Part shown: positions 1-6,599 of the stretch, one piece after another | Layout of the letters: the number at the start of each line of letters is the position of its first letter | How positions within the stretch are numbered: the first letter of the stretch is position 1 | DNA from: a bacterium | GTDB lineage: Bacteria > Hydrothermota > UBA3073 > JACQXS01 > JAUWAR01 | Length of the DNA: 12,350 nucleotides | Direction of reading: 5' to 3' | NCBI GenBank assembly: GCA_030601965.1 | Contig: JAUWAR010000030.1 | Coordinates: forward strand, 1 to 12,350 | Made by a program: the position numbers and the translations under genes | Notes under the pieces: model-generated | The model's input: the letters and a program-made list of their open reading frames with translations, nothing else | The model's database searches: none | What the model was told of the DNA's origin: nothing

Positions 1-28
1 GTCGCTGGTTCGAATCCAGTCTCCCCGA
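1..28 (+). tRNA. 3' end of a tRNA, probably tRNA-Pro (5' part outside window)
   Basis: The first 28 bases fold as the 3' third of a tRNA. A T-stem GCTGG (4-8) pairs with CCAGT (16-20, one G-U pair) around the loop TTCGAAT (9-15). The acceptor 3' strand CTCCCCG (21-27) and discriminator A28 follow. The 5' acceptor strand would be CGGGGAG; a CGGGG start with discriminator A is typical of bacterial tRNA-Pro, so the isotype is inferred without seeing the anticodon. CCA is not encoded: A28 runs straight into seven T residues (29-35), which may help end transcription. The convergent ligase gene stops six bases away. Confidence 0.85.
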
Positions 29-33
29 TTTTT

Positions 34-1254
34 TTATCTCCTCAATCGCGAATAGTACTCACATTTCTCAGGACTCCTTTCCCTTTTGATTTTACCCTGT
101 TTTACTAATTTCTTTAACTTCTGATTAAGAATATAATAGGGTAATTGTAATAGTTCGTATATACAGATAATGGGTGTTTCTTTCCCAATATAGGAGAGAA
201 TGTAATCCTCAATTTTCATGGGTTTTACTGATGGTAAAACTGGAGCTGAAGAAAGATATTTTGTAAAAGGGTCTTCTCTATTTAAGATATTACTTATTGT
301 CTTTGCATATCTGTGATGGTCCTTGTCAAATTTATGCATAAAATTTTGCCAATCGGCTTGGGTCTGTTTTAATTCAATCATTTTTGGAATAAGGCTAAGT
401 CCTTTACACCCAATTTTCTTGAAATCTGCCATGTTTAACATTTCTCTTAAAATATCGGTAATTTCTCTTTGTTGCCCATTCCATAAGAATATAGCCTGAA
501 GTCCATATTTTGCTGCCTTCCACCTGTTTTCTATAGATTCAATATATAATTTTTGGTCAAAATTTGGAATACCCTTTTCTGCAAATCTTGTAATGAAGGC
601 AGTGACAAAGGCAACATATTCTGAAACAAATGTTCTTGAGGATGCAGCATCACCAATCCTGAGTTCTATAGTTGAATGGGCATCTGTTTTTACACATACA
701 TCATCTCCCCAGCTCCATTGTGCAATGGAAGGGGCACTTACTCTCCGAACCATTGAATTATAATCTGCATATTTCAAGATTCTATAACTCTTATACTCAC
801 CGGACTCGCCTGGAGCCCAAACAGAAGAATTACAGGAGAGTGCAGCAAATGCCGGAGCATATATAGTGAGAAGATTTGCTATCCTGGTTGCGTCAGCAAA
901 GTCATATATGCTTCCTATATGACAGTGGAGTCCAATAGCACCTCCGATTGCGGGATGAACCCCGATGGGAAAGAAACCCCACTTTTTCTCCTTGCATATC
1001 TTTTCAATTTCTTTAACCTGTAAATCTGTTCTGTTTTTTAATTCGTCAAAAGAGGACAAAATTCCTGACCTTATCTCTAAAAGTCTCGCATCAAAGCCTG
1101 GAATATAATCAAGCCCTGTCCTTGACCATGGAAACTTTTTTCTCAAATGATGCGCCATATATTCTACATCTTTCTTTTCAAGGAACATAAGATTAGACTT
1201 AAGGAGAAGCGTTTCCCATTCATACCCAAAAGTAAGAGGACTAAATTTATTCAT
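34..1254 (-). CDS. GCS2-family carboxylate-amine ligase (glutamate-cysteine ligase type 2, YbdK-like) with C-terminal winged-helix-like tail
   Basis: This 406-residue protein is recognisable as GCS2/YbdK-like, an ATP-dependent family that joins the gamma-carboxyl of glutamate (or a related acid) to an amine such as cysteine. Family-type signatures are FGYEWE (residues 9-14, acidic metal/ATP ligands), LLEIRSG (58-64), GLHCHIGS (108-115) and TIELRIGD (195-202). The catalytic fold should end near residue 330. The last 70 or so residues (about 345-405, containing ILSYIGKETP and KKLVKQGKIKRER) look like a winged-helix unit, which is unusual for the family. The ATG start overlaps the preceding stop in an ATGA (1251-1254), so translation is probably coupled to the mutarotase-fold gene. 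It is the last gene of a three-gene unit. The true amine substrate cannot be read from sequence; cysteine is possible but many YbdK-like proteins act on other amines. Confidence 0.82.
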   Translation of the reverse strand: MNKFSPLTFGYEWETLLLKSNLMFLEKKDVEYMAHHLRKKFPWSRTGLDYIPGFDARLLEIRSGILSSFDELKNRTDLQVKEIEKICKEKKWGFFPIGVHPAIGGAIGLHCHIGSIYDFADATRIANLLTIYAPAFAALSCNSSVWAPGESGEYKSYRILKYADYNSMVRRVSAPSIAQWSWGDDVCVKTDAHSTIELRIGDAASSRTFVSEYVAFVTAFITRFAEKGIPNFDQKLYIESIENRWKAAKYGLQAIFLWNGQQREITDILREMLNMADFKKIGCKGLSLIPKMIELKQTQADWQNFMHKFDKDHHRYAKTISNILNREDPFTKYLSSAPVLPSVKPMKIEDYILSYIGKETPIICIYELLQLPYYILNQKLKKLVKQGKIKRERSPEKCEYYSRLRR

Positions 1255-2348
1255 AGTTTAAGGTGAATATCTGCTTCAGGAGGGACATCAAGTAATGTCT
1301 CTCCTCTCCATATCCTCCCAAGTAAATTTATATTCCTTGGTGATAGACTGATTTTTCTCTCTTCTTTATCCCAGTGGAGATTTGCAGTTTTTATCTCTTT
1401 TGTGCTTACAGCAATTATGGAAAATAGATTTTTTGCCCTTGATAAAATAGCTATGGTATCAGAATCTACATAATATTTATCACCGATGCCATAAAGACAA
1501 CTATATTTTATGGATTCTCCTTTTTTTAGTTCCTTCAGGAACATTTTGGGGAAAAGATATATATTTGAAAGAGTAAACTTGACATTCAAAACATCAAGTA
1601 AGTCTCTATTAGTAATAAAGAGGAAGTTTTGTGCTTTATTTGCAAGAAGAAATGCACCTAATTTAAGTGCATAATATTCGAGATATGGGGTCCATATAGG
1701 AAGTATGGGTTTGTAATACACCTTATGTTCAAGTTTCTCCATGGTTGGAATAAAAACTGTATCTTCAGGGCTGGAGACTCTGATGGGTATAGATTGCCAG
1801 TAATTGATTTCTTTCTTCTTTTTGGTGGTAATAGTTATAGTTTGCTGTAAAAGTGGCAAAGATGGAAAGAATTTTATTACCTTCTCAATTTTTAATCCCT
1901 TTTTTTCGTATTCATATCTATTATTTTTTTCTTTGAATTCAGCATTCCATAGGTTCCCTGGAAAATCTTTTTCAATTAGGTCAATAGCACCTCCAAAATC
2001 AACATACTCTTTTTTACCATATTTTAGCGTTGGTTTAAATATGTCTTTCCCTGTTGTCTTATAAATAAGCGAGCTAACTCTTGCTCCAAGGTGAGGAAGT
2101 ATAATAGCCTTTAAAAAACTATTTTCTAATACCTCTTCTTCATATCCATCCTGATTTATGTCGTTTTTCTTTTTGGGAATCATAGTTTTAATCTCTGAAG
2201 GGTCAAGAATGATTTCATCTCCTGCTTTTATCTTCCATACATCAGGACATTCACGAGTAATAAATCCAACTTTTCCCTGTATATTGGATGGAAGTTTAAA
2301 ACCCTTTGATGCAGGTCCCTTCACTTTTATCTTACATTTGAGCGACAA
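1251..2348 (-). CDS. Galactose-mutarotase-fold (DUF4380/DUF5107-like) protein, function unknown
   Basis: This 365-residue protein has no signal peptide. After an N-terminal section of about 75 residues comes ENSFLKAIILPHLGARVSSL, then YKTTGKDIF, which matches the way mutarotase-like beta-sandwich domains begin (an ExxxL...LPxxGGRI...D..TG pattern). GGAIDLIEKDFPGNLW (about 118-133) corresponds to the family's GG-plus-acidic segment. Such domains bind or epimerise sugars, or occur as non-catalytic carbohydrate modules; no epimerase catalytic pair could be assigned with confidence. The only conventional in-frame start is TTG at 2346-2348, with AAGG 13 bases upstream, which is poor. The frame stays open for 29 codons before it with protein-like content but no ATG, GTG or TTG, so the N-terminus is uncertain. 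The stop overlaps the ligase start by four bases. Confidence 0.6.
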   Translation of the reverse strand: MSLKCKIKVKGPASKGFKLPSNIQGKVGFITRECPDVWKIKAGDEIILDPSEIKTMIPKKKNDINQDGYEEEVLENSFLKAIILPHLGARVSSLIYKTTGKDIFKPTLKYGKKEYVDFGGAIDLIEKDFPGNLWNAEFKEKNNRYEYEKKGLKIEKVIKFFPSLPLLQQTITITTKKKKEINYWQSIPIRVSSPEDTVFIPTMEKLEHKVYYKPILPIWTPYLEYYALKLGAFLLANKAQNFLFITNRDLLDVLNVKFTLSNIYLFPKMFLKELKKGESIKYSCLYGIGDKYYVDSDTIAILSRAKNLFSIIAVSTKEIKTANLHWDKEERKISLSPRNINLLGRIWRGETLLDVPPEADIHLKL

Positions 2349-2421
2349 GATAGTAAAATTACCTTCTTTACGCTCTTTTATTTTTTTAACCTCTATGACT
2401 TTTGCAAGTGCTCTATGCCTT

Positions 2422-3153
2422 TTAACTACACGATTTTATAAAATAAGCAAAGAGTTCCTTAAACACCGGATACCTTTTGAAAAGTCTTTCTGGATGAAAC
2501 TGAACACCAAGTATAAACTTGTGTTCTTTGCTCTCTATTCCCTCAATAACTCCATCCGGAGATTGAGCAGAGATTTTGAACTCAGGAGCGAGTTTTCGTA
2601 CAGACTGATGATGAGTACTATTGACTTCAATCATTTCTCTCTTTATAATATTAAATAACATAGTTCCTTTCTTTATCTCGATTTCATGGACTAATAAATT
2701 CCTTGTATCCCAGTGCTGAGGAGTGGTTTGATTTAAACTTCCGCCTCCTGCTATATTAAGAATCTGCAGTCCTCGGCATATTCCAAGAATTGGGATGTCT
2801 CTTTTTATTGCAAGTTTTATAAACGATAGTTCCATTATATCTCTTTCCTCATCTAACTTTTTGAGGTCTGTTTTTGGAGTCTGCCCATAAAACTTTGGAT
2901 ACATATTTCCACCACCAGTCAACATAAGTCCGTCAATGCGTGATAATATCTTTTCTATATCATCTTCATCAATCATACCTGCCCGCCGCACACCTGCTCG
3001 CCGAACAAGTTCTTTGGCAGGCGAGGCTATGGCAGGCGGGGATGGAATAATAAATGGGATTCCTCCTGATTCCCTTACTGCCTGCACATAATTTTTAGGA
3101 AGATAATATCTTTTAGAAGATGCAGGACAAGTGATACCAATAATAGGTTTCAT
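2422..3153 (-). CDS. Class I glutamine amidotransferase-like gamma-glutamyl hydrolase (PuuD/peptidase C26 family)
   Basis: This 243-residue cytoplasmic enzyme is of the PuuD type, a family that hydrolyses gamma-glutamyl amide bonds, for example gamma-glutamyl-GABA. It opens with MKPIIGIT and carries DGLMLTGGGN (74-83), the nucleophile elbow GICRG with Cys126, the conserved NSTHHQSV segment, and VQFHPE with His220 and Glu222, so the Cys-His-Glu triad is complete. In relatives, GGIPxxxP is followed almost at once by an acidic helix and DGLLLTGG. Here about 22 residues (38-60, rich in Ala, Arg and Pro) intervene, encoded by GC-rich inverted repeats at 2978-3041. It is the first gene of the minus-strand unit, starting nine bases from a palindromic operator candidate. 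AGGA sits two bases before the ATG, too close for a good ribosome site. The physiological substrate is unknown. Confidence 0.88.
   Translation of the reverse strand: MKPIIGITCPASSKRYYLPKNYVQAVRESGGIPFIIPSPPAIASPAKELVRRAGVRRAGMIDEDDIEKILSRIDGLMLTGGGNMYPKFYGQTPKTDLKKLDEERDIMELSFIKLAIKRDIPILGICRGLQILNIAGGGSLNQTTPQHWDTRNLLVHEIEIKKGTMLFNIIKREMIEVNSTHHQSVRKLAPEFKISAQSPDGVIEGIESKEHKFILGVQFHPERLFKRYPVFKELFAYFIKSCS
2978..3041. repeat. GC-rich palindromic repeat inside the PuuD-like gene
   Basis: CCTGCCCGCC (2978-2987) faces GGCAGGCGGG (3031-3040) imperfectly. An inner stem CTCGCC (2997-3002) pairs exactly with GGCGAG (3020-3025), and GAAC-AA-GTTC (3003-3012) sits in its loop. The block is much richer in G+C than its surroundings. 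Its 8-mer GGCAGGCG occurs at 3016-3023, 3031-3038 and again in the intergenic repeat at 11401-11408. It encodes roughly residues 38-59 of the amidotransferase without breaking the frame. Confidence 0.7.
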
Positions 3154-3161
3154 AATCCTGT

Positions 3162-3177
3162 TCCGTTAGCTAACGGA
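3162..3177. promoter_or_regulatory. Putative operator, left copy (perfect 16-bp palindrome)
   Basis: TCCGTTAGCTAACGGA is a perfect palindrome and is repeated exactly at 3220-3235. This copy lies 13 bases downstream of a minus-strand TTGACA (3191-3196 read in reverse), so it would cover the -10 region and transcription start of the amidotransferase unit. The TTAGC half-site recalls MarR/SlyA-type boxes, but the regulator is not in the window and its family is a guess. Confidence 0.65.
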
Positions 3178-3190
3178 TTAGTCTTGAATC

Positions 3191-3219
3191 TGTCAAGGAT
3201 TTAGATTTTAACCTTGACA
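3191..3219. promoter_or_regulatory. Back-to-back -35 elements of a divergent promoter
   Basis: TGTCAAGG (3191-3198) and CCTTGACA (3212-3219) form a perfect 8-bp inverted repeat with a 13-base centre. Read outward, each supplies a consensus TTGACA -35 box, one for the minus-strand amidotransferase unit and one for the + strand MBL gene. The rightward promoter is good: TTGACA, 17-bp spacer, TAAATT at 3237-3242, giving a leader of about 17 bases. The leftward -10 is weak (TTAGCT at 17 bp). Confidence 0.6.
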
Positions 3220-3235
3220 TCCGTTAGCTAACGGA
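3220..3235. promoter_or_regulatory. Putative operator, right copy (perfect 16-bp palindrome)
   Basis: This second exact copy of TCCGTTAGCTAACGGA abuts the rightward TTGACA and fills 16 of the 17 bp of spacer before the -10 TAAATT (3237-3242). A protein bound here would sit where RNA polymerase must bind to express the MBL gene. Centre-to-centre distance to the left copy is 58 bp. Confidence 0.65.
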
Positions 3236-3265
3236 GTAAATTATGTTGCATAGTAGATAAAAATA

Positions 3266-3808
3266 ATGGAATTTAAAAATATAACAGTTGGTCCATTAGG
3301 AACTAATGCTTATGTGTTAAGTTCGGAAAATGAAGGAATAATTATTGACCCTGGAGCAGAGGCAGATAGGATTCTGGAAATCAGTAGAGGTCTTTCTGTC
3401 AGATATATTCTTTTGACACACAATCATTGGGACCATACCAATGCCCTTGAGAAAGTGAAAAATAAACTTGATGTAAAATGTGGAATTCACCCCCTTGATA
3501 AAACCTTACCTCTTTTTGATTTTGAAATTAATGATAGGGACGAAATCAAATTTGGTAATACTGTATTAAAGGTTATTCATACGCCAGGACATACACCTGG
3601 CAGTTGTTGTTTCCTTATAGAGAATTGTCTGTTCAGTGGTGATACGGTTTTTCTTGGTGGATATGGACGCACAGACCTTGAGGGTGGGGATGAAACAGCC
3701 CTTTGGAAAAGCGTAGAAAAAATTATGCGATTGGCTCCAGATATTCTTATATATCCTGGACACGGAGCACCCACTGCAGTCAAGGAAGTAGAACACTATC
3801 CAATTTAA
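3266..3808 (+). CDS. Metallo-beta-lactamase-fold hydrolase, glyoxalase II-like (YcbL type)
   Basis: This 180-residue cytoplasmic protein has the full MBL metal set: THNHWDH (His52, His54, Asp56, His57), HTPGHTPGS (His109), FSGDTVF (Asp126) and YPGHG (His166). The GPLGTNAYVL opening and SGDTVFLGGYGRTDL block are characteristic of the glyoxalase II/YcbL group, which hydrolyses thioesters such as S-lactoylglutathione. At 180 residues it is shorter than typical glyoxalase II because it ends soon after the last His ligand and lacks the helical substrate-binding C-terminal domain. The substrate may therefore be a small thioester or phosphorylated compound rather than a glutathione adduct. The ATG at 3266 has no evident Shine-Dalgarno sequence and a short leader. 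The gene is transcribed divergently from the amidotransferase unit and ends two bases from the stop of convergent exbD. Confidence 0.88.
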   Translation: MEFKNITVGPLGTNAYVLSSENEGIIIDPGAEADRILEISRGLSVRYILLTHNHWDHTNALEKVKNKLDVKCGIHPLDKTLPLFDFEINDRDEIKFGNTVLKVIHTPGHTPGSCCFLIENCLFSGDTVFLGGYGRTDLEGGDETALWKSVEKIMRLAPDILIYPGHGAPTAVKEVEHYPI

Positions 3809-3810
3809 CA

Positions 3811-4212
3811 TTATTCTATCCTTCTTGTGGCTATCAGAAATTTCTTACCGCCTACTTCTCTTGCCATATCCATTATTCTTATAACTTTATCTAATTCACA
3901 AGATTTATCTGCACGTAAAATTATAAGTTTATCCTCTGACTTTTCAAGTGCCTCTTTTAAGAGTGTAGAAAACTCTCCAAATCCCACAGATTTATCATTT
4001 AAGAAAAGCTGTCCTTCTCTCGTGATAGTTACCCGAATCTCCTTTTTAGATGTTACCTCTGCTGAGGTAGAACCTGGAAGTTTTATCTTAATACCAGGCT
4101 CAAGCACATATGTAGATGTGAGGAGAAAAAATATCAAAAGTAGCAAGACAATATCTGCTATTGATATAGGACTCAATGTGGACTCTGGTTCATGATGGAC
4201 TTTTATGTTCAT
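3811..4212 (-). CDS. ExbD/TolR-family biopolymer transport protein
   Basis: This 133-residue inner-membrane protein has the ExbD/TolR plan: a short cytoplasmic N-terminus, one transmembrane helix (about residues 17-36, SIADIVLLLLIFFLLTSTYV) and a periplasmic domain of about 95 residues. The helix carries the conserved Asp20 that conducts protons with the ExbB/TolQ partner. LRADKSCELDKVIRIMDMAREVG is the usual C-terminal signature. The start is well supported by AAGGAG five bases before the ATG (4218-4223), the strongest ribosome site in the window. No exbB/tolQ or tonB/tolA lies here; the upstream gene on the same strand, 47 bases away, is the gingipain-family protease. The partner is presumably encoded elsewhere or the protein acts in an envelope role tied to the protease. 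Confidence 0.9.
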   Translation of the reverse strand: MNIKVHHEPESTLSPISIADIVLLLLIFFLLTSTYVLEPGIKIKLPGSTSAEVTSKKEIRVTITREGQLFLNDKSVGFGEFSTLLKEALEKSEDKLIILRADKSCELDKVIRIMDMAREVGGKKFLIATRRIE

Positions 4213-4229
4213 TTTTACTCCTTTTTATC

Positions 4230-4245
4230 GGGGTTAGAAAACCCC
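4230..4245. repeat. Hairpin between the protease and exbD genes
   Basis: GGGGTT (4230-4235) and AACCCC (4240-4245) form a 6-bp stem with a four-base loop in the 47-base gap. The minus strand continues with GATAAAAAGGAG, so no U-tract follows and it is not a standard intrinsic terminator for the protease. It may be a dispersed repeat or a processing site between the two messages. Confidence 0.5.
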
Positions 4246-4259
4246 TCCTACAACGTTTT

Positions 4260-6482
4260 TCATCTTAAAATAATTGCTTTCTTTGTAGAGACATAATTCC
4301 CTGCCTGAAGTCTTATGAAATATACCCCAGAGGTGAAGTTCTTTGTGCTCCACTGAATAGAGTAAATTCCTGGTTTCTGCTCCTTGTTTAGAAGAGTTAC
4401 CACCTCTTGACCAAGAATATTGTAAACTACAATCTTCACCTGCTCCTGATTCGGAATACTATATCTTATAGTAGCAAAAGAACTAAAGAGATTGGGTGAG
4501 ATTGGGAAGAGGTTGTATTTCAAAGGGAAAGAATAAACATTTTCTATACCTATCTCAACAGCAAGTGCAAAACCCTCATAAGTCGCAAGATTGTGCCCTG
4601 TAACAGTTATCCAGACAGTGCAGGGTTCTGTAGTTTTAATATTCAGAGTAGTTATACCTGAGGGATTTGTATATCCAACAAACTGGCTATCAGCGAGTGC
4701 ACAAACAAGGGCATCCTTGACAGGAAATCCACTTTCTGATATTGATACCTCCATAGAATAGTCACCTGTCGGAATAACAGCCGGATATTTTACTATAATT
4801 GGCTTTGGAACAAGTGTATAGATATCCTGTGATGGGTCACCAAAGATATGATAAGCCTCATAGTAATATCTACCGTTAGCCTCACCTCCTCCTGGCCATA
4901 TCTCGTCATGTCGGAAGAGTCCAATCTGGGTGAATCCCCCAATAAAATTAGTAGAAGAATCTCCAAACATACTCTTAAACCACCATATCTGCAGGGTATC
5001 GTCATGTATCCAGTGAGAACTGGGAACTGAACCAAAGAATCCAGACGCACCTTTATCTATAACCCTTACCCATGTTTCACCAAAACACTCAGAGACGCTA
5101 AAATCGCCTGTATTACAGGCATGACTGACTACGAATGGATATTTATCGTAGTTAAAAAGATTTATTACATCTGATTGCCCAAAGGATGGTTCGTCCCAGC
5201 CACCTGTGCTCCCGTGTCCCGTATATATTGCCATTACCCTTCCCTCATTTATTGCATCTGCAATTGATGTCCCTGTTCCATAAAACCCATAAAGCGAATC
5301 ACATATCATGCCATTTGCCCTGGCAATCTCCATACAAATGTTACAGCATGTCTCAACTTCTAAGTGATGAGTTTCATCATCTGATGCCATGAAATATGCC
5401 TTTTGTAGCCAGTCTGTTCCTTGAGTCCATAGATTTCTCTCATAATCCACAATGTCTTCTACCATACCATCTAACTCATCTGTTGTAGATACAGGAAATC
5501 TTCCTATATATATATCAGGAATATAATCACCTCCTGCAGTAGTCGCATAATACAAGTCTGTCACCCCACCTGTCTCAGAACCCGTCCCAGATTCAGGTAT
5601 CTCATCTTTATCTCCTACAAGAACAACAAAAGTCGGAGGAATACCCAATGTATCATCATACGCATCCTGGATATAGCTCATTATATTTACTGCTGTCGCT
5701 CCTCCTGGAATGTCAGAGGTTTTAGTTACCGTCACAAAATGTCCCTTTTTCCTTTTCCATTCTGATAACGGAAGTACAGAAGAGTAATAATCATCCGCAG
5801 TTATGATAAGGTATCCAATTGGAATCTCAGGCGGAGACTTAACCTCAAAGTCTCTAAAATTTGTAATCATTTTACGACTTGTTTGCTCATAAGGATGCGA
5901 ATAGTATTTCCGAAGAACACTTTCCGTCTTTTGCATATTAGAGCCGTTGAGTCTTATTGCAATATTTATACTTTTTGCATAAATAATACTATTTCTCCTG
6001 GGATTATACTTTACAGGATAAATCTCAAGGAACAGAACCCTATGGCCTCTGAGATATCCAATCTTTTTAATTTGTACCCATTTTTCTGGAAAGAATCTAT
6101 CTATTTTGTAAAAATCTCTATCAATAGTGAATTCTGCAGTTACACCTTCAATCTTTGGGACAGGTGCCTGAACTGGAATAATGGGATACTTGAGAATCAT
6201 TTGTTCTTCTTTCACATCTATTTCAAGTGAAGGAACTGCATCTTCGGGAATCTGGATAACTTTTCTAATTACAGGCAGATTTGGTCTTCCTATATCTGGA
6301 CTATGACCAGCACCAGGTATAGATAAAACTGTAAAGTACTCTCCCTCTTTTATAGACTCTTGCACTATAGGTTTCTCTAATTCTACGGAAATAGATACCC
6401 GTGATGGTGTAGATGTGATACTAAAACCAAAAATGGATTGAGAGTAAAGAGTTAAAAAGATATATTTTAAGTATTTCATCAT
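4260..6482 (-). CDS. Gingipain-family (peptidase C25) cysteine protease with C-terminal T9SS/Por-type sorting domain
   Basis: This 740-residue protein is predicted to be secreted. The start MMKYLKYIFLTLYSQSIFGF is a short signal-peptide-like segment. A propeptide-like region (about 30-200, gingipain propeptide type) follows. The C25 catalytic domain begins around GYLIITADDYY (about 222) and has AIYTGHGS with catalytic His423 and VVSHACNTGDF with Cys456. An Ig-like beta domain (about 580-650) and a final sorting module (about 655-740) complete it; the module has the ATIRYSIPNQEQVKIVVYN, LGQEVV, GVYFIRL and KKAIIL blocks. The usual YPNPF motif of that module is altered to SPNLF. Such modules route proteins across the outer membrane in type IX-secreting bacteria and also occur in WOR-3-like phyla. 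Two ATGs lie in tandem; the second (6479) is better spaced from AGGGG. ExbD follows on the same strand. Confidence 0.88.
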   Translation of the reverse strand: MMKYLKYIFLTLYSQSIFGFSITSTPSRVSISVELEKPIVQESIKEGEYFTVLSIPGAGHSPDIGRPNLPVIRKVIQIPEDAVPSLEIDVKEEQMILKYPIIPVQAPVPKIEGVTAEFTIDRDFYKIDRFFPEKWVQIKKIGYLRGHRVLFLEIYPVKYNPRRNSIIYAKSINIAIRLNGSNMQKTESVLRKYYSHPYEQTSRKMITNFRDFEVKSPPEIPIGYLIITADDYYSSVLPLSEWKRKKGHFVTVTKTSDIPGGATAVNIMSYIQDAYDDTLGIPPTFVVLVGDKDEIPESGTGSETGGVTDLYYATTAGGDYIPDIYIGRFPVSTTDELDGMVEDIVDYERNLWTQGTDWLQKAYFMASDDETHHLEVETCCNICMEIARANGMICDSLYGFYGTGTSIADAINEGRVMAIYTGHGSTGGWDEPSFGQSDVINLFNYDKYPFVVSHACNTGDFSVSECFGETWVRVIDKGASGFFGSVPSSHWIHDDTLQIWWFKSMFGDSSTNFIGGFTQIGLFRHDEIWPGGGEANGRYYYEAYHIFGDPSQDIYTLVPKPIIVKYPAVIPTGDYSMEVSISESGFPVKDALVCALADSQFVGYTNPSGITTLNIKTTEPCTVWITVTGHNLATYEGFALAVEIGIENVYSFPLKYNLFPISPNLFSSFATIRYSIPNQEQVKIVVYNILGQEVVTLLNKEQKPGIYSIQWSTKNFTSGVYFIRLQAGNYVSTKKAIILR

Positions 6483-6497
6483 ACCCCTGAGTAATTA

Positions 6498-6534
6498 ATT
6501 AACCAATTAACTAATCAACTAAATTTTTGTCAAG
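6498..6534 (-). promoter_or_regulatory. Promoter of the gingipain-family protease gene
   Basis: On the minus strand, TTGACA (6528-6533) is followed after 17 bp by TTAATT (6505-6510), predicting a leader of about 16 bases. The -10 area is made of three near-identical 8-bp units (ATTAACCA, ATTAACTA, ATCAACTA; 6498-6521). Confidence 0.45.
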
Positions 6535-6559
6535 TTTTTATAGAATTTTGTGATTATAT

Positions 6560-6593
6560 CTTGACATTTCTGTTTTTTTACATTTCGTATTAA
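6560..6593 (+). promoter_or_regulatory. Possible promoter of the JAMM protease gene
   Basis: A consensus TTGACA lies at 6561-6566 as the mirror image of the minus-strand box (TGTCAAG 6528-6534 against CTTGACA 6560-6566). The -10 is unclear: TCGTAT at 18 bp is weak and TATTAA at 6588 is 21 bp away. Confidence 0.3.
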
Positions 6594-6599
6594 AGAGTA

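Noticed and set aside
1..35. Integration (att) site at the tRNA 3' end
   Set aside because: No integrase or second copy of the tRNA tail is visible in the window; the neighbouring genes are ordinary chromosomal ones.
672..866. Open frames on the strand opposite the ligase, and many similar short frames opposite other genes
   Set aside because: They lie wholly inside well-identified genes, lack family features or ribosome sites, and read as low-complexity antisense translations.
2977..3041. CRISPR-like or tandem array
   Set aside because: Only paired inverted segments are present; there are no regularly spaced identical repeats with unique spacers.
4230..4250. Intrinsic terminator between the protease gene and exbD
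   Set aside because: A hairpin exists, but on the coding (minus) strand it is followed by an A-rich run and a ribosome site, not a T-tract.
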